Shown here: positions 8,870-19,613 of the stretch, piece by piece | Numbering within the stretch: the first letter of the stretch is position 1 | How the letters are laid out: each line of letters opens with the position of its first letter | NCBI GenBank assembly: GCA_032622095.1 | Contig: CP136061.1 | Span: 135,617,587-135,681,586 of the forward strand | DNA length: 64,000 nt | Direction of reading: 5' to 3' | DNA from: Siphonodentalium dalli | Taxonomy: Eukaryota > Mollusca > Scaphopoda > Gadilida > Siphonodentaliidae | Position numbers and translations under genes: made by a program | The notes under the pieces: model-generated | Seen by the model: only the letters and a program-made list of their open reading frames with translations | Database searches by the model: none | What the model was told of the DNA's origin: nothing

Positions 8870-8942
8870 TGTTCCCGCTGGGGCTCGAACCCAGGACCTC
8901 TCGCGTGTGAAGCGAGCGTGATAACCACTACACTACGGAAAC
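8870..8942 (-). tRNA. tRNA-Val (CAC)
   Basis: Block 2 unit 1; as at 77. Confidence 0.97.
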
Positions 8943-9199
8943 TTCGCATACTGTCACAATTTTAAATGCGCTCGGGATGATTCGACTAGATCAAAACTTA
9001 CTTCGGTCTGAGAAAATGTTATGACGGTTAGATAGCTTCCTAATTCCCGCGCAGTACGGCCTGATCACGATGGACAAACTGAGGTTGCACAAATTAATGC
9101 CCCGGGCATAGCATCAATCAACATGAAGACAACATTTTGTTCAAAGTTATACCGGTACACTATAATATAGTACCCAAACTGTTAGGAAAATCCCCATGT

Positions 9200-9291
9200 G
9201 CCTCGGTAGCGCAGTAGGCAGCGCGTCAGTCTCATAATCACAAAATGACAGAGCAATCTGAAGGTCGTGAGTTCGATCCTCACTCGGGGCA
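9200..9291 (+). tRNA. tRNA-Met (CAT), 19-nt intron
   Basis: Block 2 unit 1; as at 1732. Confidence 0.96.
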
Positions 9292-9520
9292 GAAATCTTT
9301 TGCCTGTGATTTTTAATGTTACCCTTCGGAGCAGATCCATTTTGACAGCCAAGTTGAAAGAAAAAGAAAACCATCAAAATGTTCTTTTCTGTCTGGATTT
9401 TGGTTGGCAGAAACAGCAAACAAGCTATGTGAAATATCAAACTCATAGAGATGGTGCCAAGAACTTCACAGGTCAACTGTCGCTTCCATGTGAGCAAGCA
9501 AAATGCAAACAAAAAAGTAT

Positions 9521-9635
9521 TGTCAGAAGTGGGGTTCGAACCCACGCCCACATTCGTGGACCAGAACTCCCATAACCTCGAACGAGGAAGGCAGTACCTT
9601 GAGTCTGGCGCCTTAGACCACTCGGCCATCCTGAC
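9521..9635 (-). tRNA. tRNA-Leu (CAA), 31-nt intron
   Basis: Block 2 unit 1; as at 728. Confidence 0.97.
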
Positions 9636-9891
9636 TTATGAAATGAAGACCAAAACTGTTGCAGTCCCGCGCGCACGTCACGTGGTTACAGCTGAAGAGC
9701 AAGTTCTCTGTAATTTCGGCATACTAATTACTATTCACGTATTTTGTCAACAGATTTGCTGAAACGTCGCACAAACTTTTAGTGAACATGGATTCGGGTG
9801 ACGTCACATGTAGTTTTTAGACCGATTTTTTGTTATAAGAAATTTTCAAATGCACGTTTTACAGTTTATAAGAGCTTATTCCAACACCGAA

Positions 9892-9964
9892 GTTTCCGTA
9901 GTGTAGTGGTTATCACGCTCGCCTAACACGCGAGAGGTCCTGAGTTCGAGCCTCAGCGGAAACA
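9892..9964 (+). tRNA. tRNA-Val (AAC)
   Basis: Block 2 unit 1; as at 1099. Confidence 0.97.
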
Positions 9965-10194
9965 ACCGGAAAAGTTTTGCTGAGTTTTGCCTACAGACAA
10001 ATAATGTTTCGTGTTGCCCGTGGCCAAAGTACTCACACTAAACTGAAACTTGATTGCCAAAATACATTTTTGTATGATTGAAAGCCCCTCAATTTACTGA
10101 CCGTCGATCATTTTTGCTTGAGATGAAGAATAAAACACAAACACTTAAAATTGCGTTATTTGTCAAAAACAAAATTGATTCACCAACTAAAATT

Positions 10195-10267
10195 TGTTCC
10201 CGCTGGGGCTCGAACCCAGGACCTCTCGCGTGTGAAGCGAGCGTGATAACCACTACACTACGGAAAC
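10195..10267 (-). tRNA. tRNA-Val (CAC)
   Basis: Block 2 unit 2; as at 77. Confidence 0.97.
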
Positions 10268-10524
10268 TTCGCATACTGTCACAATTTTAAATGCGCTCGG
10301 GATGATTCGACTAGATCAAAACTTACTTCGGTCTGAGAAAATGTTATGACGGTTAGATAGCTTCCTAATTCCCGCGCAGTACGGCCTGATCACGATGGAC
10401 AAACTGAGGTTGCACAAATTAATGCCCCGGGCATAGCATCAATCAACATGAAGACAACATTTTGTTCAAAGTTATACCGGTACACTATAATATAGTACCC
10501 AAACTGTTAGGAAAATCCCCATGT

Positions 10525-10616
10525 GCCTCGGTAGCGCAGTAGGCAGCGCGTCAGTCTCATAATCACAAAATGACAGAGCAATCTGAAGGTCGTGAGTTCG
10601 ATCCTCACTCGGGGCA
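10525..10616 (+). tRNA. tRNA-Met (CAT), 19-nt intron
   Basis: Block 2 unit 2; as at 1732. Confidence 0.96.
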
Positions 10617-10845
10617 GAAATCTTTTGCCTGTGATTTTTAATGTTACCCTTCGGAGCAGATCCATTTTGACAGCCAAGTTGAAAGAAAAAGAAAACCATC
10701 AAAATGTTCTTTTCTGTCTGGATTTTGGTTGGCAGAAACAGCAAACAAGCTATGTGAAATATCAAACTCATAGAGATGGTGCCAAGAAGTTCACAGGTCA
10801 ACTGTCGCTTCCATGTGAGCAAGCAAAATGCAAACAAAAAAGTAT

Positions 10846-10960
10846 TGTCAGAAGTGGGGTTCGAACCCACGCCCACATTCGTGGACCAGAACTCCCATAA
10901 CCTCGAACGAGGAAGGCAGTACCTTGAGTCTGGCGCCTTAGACCACTCGGCCATCCTGAC
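10846..10960 (-). tRNA. tRNA-Leu (CAA), 31-nt intron
   Basis: Block 2 unit 2; as at 728. Confidence 0.97.
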
Positions 10961-11216
10961 TTATGAAATGAAGACCAAAACTGTTGCAGTCCCGCGCGCA
11001 CGTCACGTGGTTACAGCTGAAGAGCAAGTTCTCTGTAATTTCGGCATACTAATTAATATTCACGTATTTTGTCAACAGATTTGCTGAAACGTCGCACAAA
11101 CTTTTAGTGAACATGGATTCGGGTGACGTCACATGTAGTTTTTAGACCGATTTTTTGTTATAAGAAATTTTCAAATGCACGTTTTACAGTTTATAAGAGC
11201 TTATTCCAACACCGAA

Positions 11217-11289
11217 GTTTCCGTAGTGTAGTGGTTATCACGCTCGCCTAACACGCGAGAGGTCCTGAGTTCGAGCCTCAGCGGAAACA
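11217..11289 (+). tRNA. tRNA-Val (AAC)
   Basis: Block 2 unit 2; as at 1099. Confidence 0.97.
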
Positions 11290-11519
11290 ACCGGAAAAGT
11301 TTTGCTGAGTTTTGCCTACAGACAAATAATGTTTCGTGTTGCCCGTGGCCAAAGTACTCACACTAAACTGAAACTTGATTGCCAAAATACATTTTTGTAT
11401 GATTGAAAGCCCCTCAATTTACTGACCGTCGATCATTTTTGCTTGAGATGAAGAATAAAACACAAACACTTAAAATTGCGTTATTTGTCAAAAACAAAAT
11501 TGATTCACCAACTAAAATT

Positions 11520-11592
11520 TGTTCCCGCTGGGGCTCGAACCCAGGACCTCTCGCGTGTGAAGCGAGCGTGATAACCACTACACTACGGAAAC
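11520..11592 (-). tRNA. tRNA-Val (CAC)
   Basis: Block 2 unit 3; as at 77. Confidence 0.97.
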
Positions 11593-11849
11593 TTCGCATA
11601 CTGTCACAATTTTAAATGCGCTCGGGATGATTCGACTAGATCAAAACTTACTTCGGTCTGAGAAAATGTTATGACGGTTAGATAGCTTCCTAATTCCCGC
11701 GCAGTACGGCCTGATCACGATGGACAAACTGAGGTTGCACAAATTAATGCCCCGGGCATAGCATCAATCAACATGAAGACAACATTTTGTTCAAAGTTAT
11801 ACCGGTACACTATAATATAGTACCCAAACTGTTAGGAAAATCCCCATGT

Positions 11850-11941
11850 GCCTCGGTAGCGCAGTAGGCAGCGCGTCAGTCTCATAATCACAAAATGACA
11901 GAGCAATCTGAAGGTCGTGAGTTCGATCCTCACTCGGGGCA
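11850..11941 (+). tRNA. tRNA-Met (CAT), 19-nt intron
   Basis: Block 2 unit 3; as at 1732. Confidence 0.96.
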
Positions 11942-12170
11942 GAAATCTTTTGCCTGTGATTTTTAATGTTACCCTTCGGAGCAGATCCATTTTGACAGCC
12001 AAGTTGAAAGAAAAAGAAAACCATCAAAATGTTCTTTTCTGTCTGGATTTTGGTTGGCAGAAACAGCAAACAAGCTATGTGAAATATCAAACTCATAGAG
12101 ATGGTGCCAAGAAGTTCACAGGTCAACTGTCGCTTCCATGTGAGCAAGCAAAATGCAAACAAAAAAGTAT

Positions 12171-12285
12171 TGTCAGAAGTGGGGTTCGAACCCACGCCCA
12201 CATTCGTGGACCAGAACTCCCATAACCTCGAACGAGGAAGGCAGTACCTTGAGTCTGGCGCCTTAGACCACTCGGCCATCCTGAC
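12171..12285 (-). tRNA. tRNA-Leu (CAA), 31-nt intron
   Basis: Block 2 unit 3; as at 728. Confidence 0.97.
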
Positions 12286-12541
12286 TTATGAAATGAAGAC
12301 CAAAACTGTTGCAGTCCCGCGCGCACGTCACGTGGTTACAGCTGAAGAGCAAGTTCTCTGTAATTTCGGCATACTAATTACTATTCACGTATTTTGTCAA
12401 CAGATTTGCTGAAACGTCGCACAAACTTTTAGTGAACATGGATTCGGGTGACGTCACATGTAGTTTTTAGACCGATTTTTTGTTATAAGAAATTTTCAAA
12501 TGCACGTTTTACAGTTTATAAGAGCTTATTCCAACACCGAA

Positions 12542-12614
12542 GTTTCCGTAGTGTAGTGGTTATCACGCTCGCCTAACACGCGAGAGGTCCTGAGTTCGAG
12601 CCTCAGCGGAAACA
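12542..12614 (+). tRNA. tRNA-Val (AAC)
   Basis: Block 2 unit 3; as at 1099. Confidence 0.97.
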
Positions 12615-12844
12615 ACCGGAAAAGTTTTGCTGAGTTTTGCCTACAGACAAATAATGTTTCGTGTTGCCCGTGGCCAAAGTACTCACACTAAACTGAAACT
12701 TGATTGCCAAAATACATTTTTGTATGATTGAAAGCCCCTCAATTTACTGACCGTCGATCATTTTTGCTTGAGATGAAGAATAAAACACAAACACTTAAAA
12801 TTGCGTTATTTGTCAAAAACAAAATTGATTCACCAACTAAAATT

Positions 12845-12917
12845 TGTTCCCGCTGGGGCTCGAACCCAGGACCTCTCGCGTGTGAAGCGAGCGTGATAAC
12901 CACTACACTACGGAAAC
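12845..12917 (-). tRNA. tRNA-Val (CAC)
   Basis: Block 2 unit 4; as at 77. Confidence 0.97.
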
Positions 12918-13174
12918 TTCGCATACTGTCACAATTTTAAATGCGCTCGGGATGATTCGACTAGATCAAAACTTACTTCGGTCTGAGAAAATGTTATGAC
13001 GGTTAGATAGCTTCCTAATTCCCGCGCAGTACGGCCTGATCACGATGGACAAACTGAGGTTGCACAAATTAATGCCCCGGGCATAGCATCAATCAACATG
13101 AAGACAACATTTTGTTCAAAGTTATACCGGTACACTATAATATAGTACCCAAACTGTTAGGAAAATCCCCATGT

Positions 13175-13266
13175 GCCTCGGTAGCGCAGTAGGCAGCGCG
13201 TCAGTCTCATAATCACAAAATGACAGAGCAATCTGAAGGTCGTGAGTTCGATCCTCACTCGGGGCA
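13175..13266 (+). tRNA. tRNA-Met (CAT), 19-nt intron
   Basis: Block 2 unit 4; 3' flank variant aatatttt, TTTT kept. Confidence 0.96.
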
Positions 13267-13495
13267 GAAATATTTTGCCTGTGATTTTTAATGTTACCCT
13301 TCGGAGCAGATCCATTTTGACAGCCAAGTTGAAAGAAAAAGAAAACCATCAAAATGTTCTTTTCTGTCTGGATTTTGGTTGGCAGAAACAGCAAACAAGC
13401 TATGTGAAATATCAAACTCATAGAGATGGTGCCAAGAAGTTCACAGGTCAACTGTCGCTTCCATGTGAGCAAGCAAAATGCAAACAAAAAAGTAT

Positions 13496-13610
13496 TGTCA
13501 GAAGTGGGGTTCGAACCCACGCCCACATTCGTGGACCAGAACTCCCATAACCTCGAACGAGGAAGGCAGTACCTTGAGTCTGGCGCCTTAGACCACTCGG
13601 CCATCCTGAC
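13496..13610 (-). tRNA. tRNA-Leu (CAA), 31-nt intron
   Basis: Block 2 unit 4; as at 728. Confidence 0.97.
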
Positions 13611-13866
13611 TTATGAAATGAAGACCAAAACTGTTGCAGTCCCGCGCGCACGTCACGTGGTTACAGCTGAAGAGCAAGTTCTCTGTAATTTCGGCATACT
13701 AATTACTATTCACGTATTTTGTCAACAGATTTGCTGAAACGTCGCACAAACTTTTAGTGAACATGGATTCGGGTGACGTCACATGTAGTTTTTAGACCGA
13801 TTTTTTGTTATAAGAAATTTTCAAATGCACGTTTTACAGTTTATAAGAGCTTATTCCAACACCGAA

Positions 13867-13939
13867 GTTTCCGTAGTGTAGTGGTTATCACGCTCGCCTA
13901 ACACGCGAGAGGTCCTGAGTTCGAGCCTCAGCGGAAACA
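13867..13939 (+). tRNA. tRNA-Val (AAC)
   Basis: Block 2 unit 4; as at 1099. Confidence 0.97.
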
Positions 13940-14169
13940 ACCGGAAAAGTTTTGCTGAGTTTTGCCTACAGACAAATAATGTTTCGTGTTGCCCGTGGCC
14001 AAAGTACTCACACTAAACTGAAACTTGATTGCCAAAATACATTTTTGTATGATTGAAAGCCCCTCAATTTACTGACCGTCGATCATTTTTGCTTGAGATG
14101 AAGAATAAAACACAAACACTTAAAATTGCGTTATTTGTCAAAAACAAAATTGATTCACCAACTAAAATT

Positions 14170-14242
14170 TGTTCCCGCTGGGGCTCGAACCCAGGACCTC
14201 TCGCGTGTGAAGCGAGCGTGATAACCACTACACTACGGAAAC
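14170..14242 (-). tRNA. tRNA-Val (CAC)
   Basis: Block 2 unit 5; as at 77. Confidence 0.97.
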
Positions 14243-14499
14243 TTCGCATACTGTCACAATTTTAAATGCGCTCGGGATGATTCGACTAGATCAAAACTTA
14301 CTTCGGTCTGAGAAAATGTTATGACGGTTAGATAGCTTCCTAATTCCCGCGCAGTACGGCCTGATCACGATGGACAAATTGAGGTTGCACAAATTAATGC
14401 CCCGGGCATAGCATCAATCAACATGAAGACAACATTTTGTTCAAAGTTATACCGGTACACTATAATATAGTACCCAAACTGTTAGGAAAATCCCCATGT

Positions 14500-14591
14500 G
14501 CCTCGGTAGCGCAGTAGGCAGCGCGTCAGTCTCATAATCACAAAATGACAGAGCAATCTGAAGGTCGTGAGTTCGATCCTCACTCGGGGCA
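14500..14591 (+). tRNA. tRNA-Met (CAT), 19-nt intron
   Basis: Block 2 unit 5; as at 1732. Confidence 0.96.
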
Positions 14592-14820
14592 GAAATCTTT
14601 TGCCTGTGATTTTTAATGTTACCCTTCGGAGCAGATCCATTTTGACAGCCAAGTTGAAAGAAAAAGAAAACCATCAAAATGTTCTTTTCTGTCTGGATTT
14701 TGGTTGGCAGAAACAGCAAACAAGCTATGTGAAATATCAAACTCATAGAGATGGTGCCAAGAAGTTCACAGGTCAACTGTCGCTTCCATGTGAACAAGCA
14801 AAATGCAAACAAAAAAGTAT

Positions 14821-14935
14821 TGTCAGAAGTGGGGTTCGAACCCACGCCCACATTCGTGGACCAGAACTCCCATAACCTCGAACGAGGAAGGCAGTACCTT
14901 GAGTCTGGCGCCTTAGACCACTCGGCCATCCTGAC
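14821..14935 (-). tRNA. tRNA-Leu (CAA), 31-nt intron
   Basis: Block 2 unit 5; 3' flank variant gtgaacaagc. Confidence 0.97.
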
Positions 14936-15191
14936 TTATGAAATGAAGACCAAAACTGTTGCAGTCCCGCGCGCACGTCACGTGGTTACAGCTGAAGAGC
15001 AAGTTCTCTGTAATTTCGGCATACTAATTAATATTCACGTATTTTGTCAACAGATTTGCTGAAACGTCGCACAAACTTTTAGTGAACATGGATTCGGGTG
15101 ACGTCACATGTAGTTTTTAGACCGATTTTTTGTTATAAGAAATTTTCAAATGCACGTTTTACAGTTTATAAGAGCTTATTCCAACACCGAA

Positions 15192-15264
15192 GTTTCCGTA
15201 GTGTAGTGGTTATCACGCTCGCCTAACACGCGAGAGGTCCTGAGTTCGAGCCTCAGCGGAAACA
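15192..15264 (+). tRNA. tRNA-Val (AAC)
   Basis: Block 2 unit 5; as at 1099. Confidence 0.97.
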
Positions 15265-15494
15265 ACCGGAAAAGTTTTGCTGAGTTTTGCCTACAGACAA
15301 ATAATGTTTCGTGTTGCCCGTGGCCAAAGTACTCACACTAAACTGAAACTTGATTGCCAAAATACATTTTTGTATGATTGAAAGCCCCTCAATTTACTGA
15401 CCGTCGATCATTTTTGCTTGAGATGAAGAATAAAACACAAACACTTAAAATTGCGTTATTTGTCAAAAACAAAATTGATTCACCAACTAAAATT

Positions 15495-15567
15495 TGTTCC
15501 CGCTGGGGCTCGAACCCAGGACCTCTCGCGTGTGAAGCGAGCGTGATAACCACTACACTACGGAAAC
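15495..15567 (-). tRNA. tRNA-Val (CAC)
   Basis: Block 2 unit 6; as at 77. Confidence 0.97.
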
Positions 15568-15824
15568 TTCGCATACTGTCACAATTTTAAATGCGCTCGG
15601 GATGATTCGACTAGATCAAAACTTACTTCGGTCTGAGAAAATGTTATGACGGTTAGATAGCTTCCTAATTCCCGCGCAGTACGGCCTGATCACGATGGAC
15701 AAACTGAGGTTGCACAAATTAATGCCCCGGGCATAGCATCAATCAACATGAAGACAACATTTTGTTCAAAGTTATACCGGTACACTATAATATAGTACCC
15801 AAACTGTTAGGAAAATCCCCATGT

Positions 15825-15916
15825 GCCTCGGTAGCGCAGTAGGCAGCGCGTCAGTCTCATAATCACAAAATGACAGAGCAATCTGAAGGTCGTGAGTTCG
15901 ATCCTCACTCGGGGCA
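15825..15916 (+). tRNA. tRNA-Met (CAT), 19-nt intron
   Basis: Block 2 unit 6; flank aatatttt as at 13175. Confidence 0.96.
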
Positions 15917-16145
15917 GAAATATTTTGCCTGTGATTTTTAATGTTACCCTTCGGAGCAGATCCATTTTGACAGCCAAGTTGAAAGAAAAAGAAAACCATC
16001 AAAATGTTCTTTTCTGTCTGGATTTTGGTTGGCAGAAACAGCAAACAAGCTATGTGAAATATCAAACTCATAGAGATGGTGCCAAGAAGTTCACAGGTCA
16101 ACTGTCGCTTCCATGTGAGCAAGCAAAATGCAAACAAAAAAGTAT

Positions 16146-16260
16146 TGTCAGAAGTGGGGTTCGAACCCACGCCCACATTCGTGGACCAGAACTCCCATAA
16201 CCTCGAACGAGGAAGGCAGTACCTTGAGTCTGGCGCCTTAGACCACTCGGCCATCCTGAC
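16146..16260 (-). tRNA. tRNA-Leu (CAA), 31-nt intron
   Basis: Block 2 unit 6; as at 728. Confidence 0.97.
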
Positions 16261-16517
16261 TTATGAAATGAAGACCAAAACTGTTGCAGTCCCGCGCGCA
16301 CGTCACGTGGTTACAGCTGAAGAGCAAGTTCTCTGTAATTTCGGCATACTAATTACTATTCACGTATTTTGTCAACAGATTTGCTGAAACGTCGCACAAA
16401 CTTTTAGTGAACATGGATTCGGGGTGACGTCACATGTAGTTTTTAGACCGATTTTTTGTTATAAGAAATTTTCAAATGCACGTTTTACAGTTTATAAGAG
16501 CTTATTCCAACACCGAA

Positions 16518-16590
16518 GTTTCCGTAGTGTAGTGGTTATCACGCTCGCCTAACACGCGAGAGGTCCTGAGTTCGAGCCTCAGCGGAAACA
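16518..16590 (+). tRNA. tRNA-Val (AAC)
   Basis: Block 2 unit 6; one extra G in the upstream spacer. Confidence 0.97.
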
Positions 16591-16820
16591 ACCGGAAAAG
16601 TTTTGCTGAGTTTTGCCTACAGACAAATAATGTTTCGTGTTGCCCGTGGCCAAAGTACTCACACTAAACTGAAACTTGATTGCCAAAATACATTTTTGTA
16701 TGATTGAAAGCCCCTCAATTTACTGACCGTCGATCATTTTTGCTTGAGATGAAGAATAAAACACAAACACTTAAAATTGCGTTATTTGTCAAAAACAAAA
16801 TTGATTCACCAACTAAAATT

Positions 16821-16893
16821 TGTTCCCGCTGGGGCTCGAACCCAGGACCTCTCGCGTGTGAAGCGAGCGTGATAACCACTACACTACGGAAAC
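16821..16893 (-). tRNA. tRNA-Val (CAC)
   Basis: Block 2 unit 7; as at 77. Confidence 0.97.
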
Positions 16894-17150
16894 TTCGCAT
16901 ACTGTCACAATTTTAAATGCGCTCGGGATGATTCGACTAGATCAAAACTTACTTCGGTCTGAGAAAATGTTATGACGGTTAGATAGCTTCCTAATTCCCG
17001 CGCAGTACGGCCTGATCACGATGGACAAATTGAGGTTGCACAAATTAATGCCCCGGGCATAGCATCAATCAACATGAAGACAACATTTTGTTCAAAGTTA
17101 TACCGGTACACTATAATATAGTACCCAAACTGTTAGGAAAATCCCCATGT

Positions 17151-17242
17151 GCCTCGGTAGCGCAGTAGGCAGCGCGTCAGTCTCATAATCACAAAATGAC
17201 AGAGCAATCTGAAGGTCGTGAGTTCGATCCTCACTCGGGGCA
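17151..17242 (+). tRNA. tRNA-Met (CAT), 19-nt intron
   Basis: Block 2 unit 7; as at 1732. Confidence 0.96.
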
Positions 17243-17471
17243 GAAATCTTTTGCCTGTGATTTTTAATGTTACCCTTCGGAGCAGATCCATTTTGACAGC
17301 CAAGTTGAAAGAAAAAGAAAACCATCAAAATGTTCTTTTCTGTCTGGATTTTGGTTGGCAGAAACAGCAAACAAGCTATGTGAAATATCAAACTCATAGA
17401 GATGGTGCCAAGAAGTTCACAGGTCAACTGTCGCTTCCATGTGAACAAGCAAAATGCAAACAAAAAAGTAT

Positions 17472-17548
17472 TGTCAGAAGTGGGGTTCGAACCCACGCCC
17501 ACATTCGTGGACCAGAACTCCCATAACCTCGAACGAGGAAGGCAGTAG
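17472..17548 (-). pseudogene. tRNA-Leu (CAA), 3' fragment split by LTR element
   Basis: The 3' exon and almost the whole intron remain. The break is at the intron's first bases (GTAC), so the anticodon-containing 5' exon lies beyond the LTR element at 22906-22947. Confidence 0.94.
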
Positions 17549-17776
17549 TGTAGTGATCGCCGATATCCGGACATTGCCGAAGTATGAATCGGAGCACCGA
17601 TCGTGACGTCATGTTCTAGATTACCCGGATGAAGAAGGCTCTCTCGTCAGACCAAGAACGGAATCCTAGCAAACCAGCAGCCATGTTGACTTACTGTCTA
17701 TTGTATATCTATTGTGACCATGTTAGACCATATAAAGATGTGTAACCATAGTGAATAGTCCTTCGTTTTCACTATA
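17549..17776 (+). repeat. 5' LTR (228 bp)
   Basis: Identical by eye to 22678-22905. It contains a TGACGTCA palindrome at 17604-17611 and TATAAA at 17731-17736, possible promoter elements. Confidence 0.92.
17731..17736 (+). promoter_or_regulatory. Possible TATA box in 5' LTR
   Basis: TATAAA about 40 bp before the LTR end; the usual place for an LTR promoter. No transcript evidence. Confidence 0.4.
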
Positions 17777-18250
17777 ATGACGACGTTGTAGTGTCGAACC
17801 ACGCGGGGAGACGAAAATGTGTATTTTGATGTCATAACTTTTGTGAAAATGACTTTGTCAATTTGGTGTAATTTTCCGTTCCTGAAGACTATACTTTCAG
17901 AGTTCGGTCGTGTTTGAACCATGATAATGTTGCTGAATATATATATTTAATAATACAATTGATGATTTCTACTGTCCACATGTTTCAATGTGTAAAATTG
18001 ACATTTGCTCTGCCGTTTCTGCACAAAATTCCAATGTGCCGCTCTGTTCTAAAAATAGCATGTAAACACCGGGAAATACAGTTTCCGGGCAAGAACTTCT
18101 ACCGCCACAGCTATCCGGTTTCTGACGACAGGGGAGATTGGATTCGACAACTTCATTGCCCAGTTCCTCCAGATTCACGGTCAGATAAACTTTACTGTTC
18201 ATAATTTACGAGATAAATGTCAATGACAATGCAGCTCATTTTGCCATATG

Positions 18251-18790
18251 TTTATCAACAACCGATTGAACAACCAAATCAATCTACATTCTGCCAGTTT
18301 GATTTATGTGATTTTTTATCACATTGATTCCTGCCCAGGGTTTATTTATTAGCCAGGGAACACCCCTTCCTTCTAATACATAATGCCATGGGTAACAATT
18401 CACATTTTGATTAACTGGTACCTGAATATCACAGTACATGCATAATTCAACATCAAGAGAATACACAATAATATAGTTTACAGTTCACAGAACTCGGAAA
18501 GAATACAGATTTTCTAGTCAGCTTTATTCATCAACCAATCAACTGAGTTTTCAACCAAATCAATCAACAGTCTGCACAATTGATTCAGTTTCTGAGAATT
18601 TTGACCAATTGATTCCTGCCCACGGGTTATATATTAGCAAGGGAATACCCCTCCATTCTAATACATAGCGCCTAGGGTAAAAATCAGTACTAGTATACTT
18701 CAGCCTTCTAGAGAATATTCAGTACAGACGGTATATCCAAGACCACAGAACTCTGATACAGTACGCAGTGTTCTGGTCAGCTTTTCTAGT
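18251..18790 (+). repeat. Diverged tandem duplication, about 270 bp period
   Basis: Both copies run from a TTTAT..CAACC start through CAACCAAATCAATC, ATTGATTCCTGCCCA, TATTAGC and TTCTAATACATA to a CTAGTCAGCTT or CTGGTCAGCTT end. Many substitutions and small gaps separate them. Confidence 0.75.
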
Positions 18791-19020
18791 GGAAAAACAA
18801 AACACTTCAGAAGCTAATATGTTTTTGTATTTTTGCATTTATTTATATATTTTCATGCCATTGTGATCAGTTTCTCTATATGAGTATATTTACTTTTGAA
18901 TCAACTGATTTATTATATTTCTAATGTCACTGTGATCAGTTTCTCGGCATAAGTTGATTAACTTATGAGACCCTGATTTATTCTCCAATAACTGATACAC
19001 ATCTTTGATATATGCATATT

Positions 19021-19161
19021 TTTTCATTAATATTTTGTATGTGTTTCTTTTTGGTAAATGAATTAATTATTTGTGTGTATCAGATAAAGTATTTTCATTA
19101 ATATTTTGTATGTGTTTATTTTTGATAAATGAATTAATTATTTGTGGGTATCAGATAAAGT
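19021..19161 (+). repeat. 71-bp tandem duplication
   Basis: TTTTCATTAATATTTTGTAT starts at 19021 and again at 19092; the copies differ at only a few positions and end in CAGATAAAGT. Confidence 0.88.
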
Positions 19162-19613
19162 TATATTTGTTCATTCAATGGGGAATATTTCATGAGTATT
19201 TTGAGTAGGCATTTTTCGTATAGATATGATGTTGTTGTGAATGATTTTTGGAACCTAGGTTTAGGTTCAGTCATTCATACTGACATTGCTACTTATTATT
19301 GTTGTTAAATTGATCGCATAACTACTCAGATTGCTTTGTGCGATATTCATTTTTGATTGTGTATTTCTAGTTATATGTATCAAGATACATGTACCATATA
19401 TATAATTTGAATTCTTAGTGGTACCAGAAGGAATAGAACACTTGCCACTTTGAAACTGCTTGATTTATATATCAGGTATCAAATATATTGAGCGACAAAT
19501 CAGAATGAAAATGATATCTGTATGCCTGAGTTATTAGGTAAACGCGGGTTCATTTAATCATTCTTCACCAAATTTGACAAACTTTCTCAAGACATTAAGA
19601 TCAAGATCAAGAC

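Larger units (their letters stand above)
8282..17548. repeat. Tandem tRNA array, block 2 (7 units)
   Basis: Seven units of 1325 bp; one has an extra G near 16422 (1326 bp). Variants again mark dimers: aatatttt after Met at 13175 and 15825, and gtgaacaagc in the Leu flank of the units with Met at 14500 and 17151, each 2650 or 2651 bp apart. The block ends inside a tRNA-Leu intron at the LTR element. Confidence 0.97.
17777..19613 (+). other. Long leader of the LTR element, with internal duplications
   Basis: No protein gene is supported. The 1.8-kb AT-rich leader holds a diverged tandem pair of about 270 bp (18251-18521 and 18522-18790, sharing TTGATTCCTGCCCA and the GGGAA..CCCCT block), a weaker pair at 18857-18980, and an almost exact 71-bp tandem pair (19021-19161). 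Confidence 0.75.

Noticed and set aside
17777-17810. Primer-binding site directly after the 5' LTR
   Set aside because: The sequence does not begin with TGG and no complementarity to a tRNA 3' end with CCA was evident.
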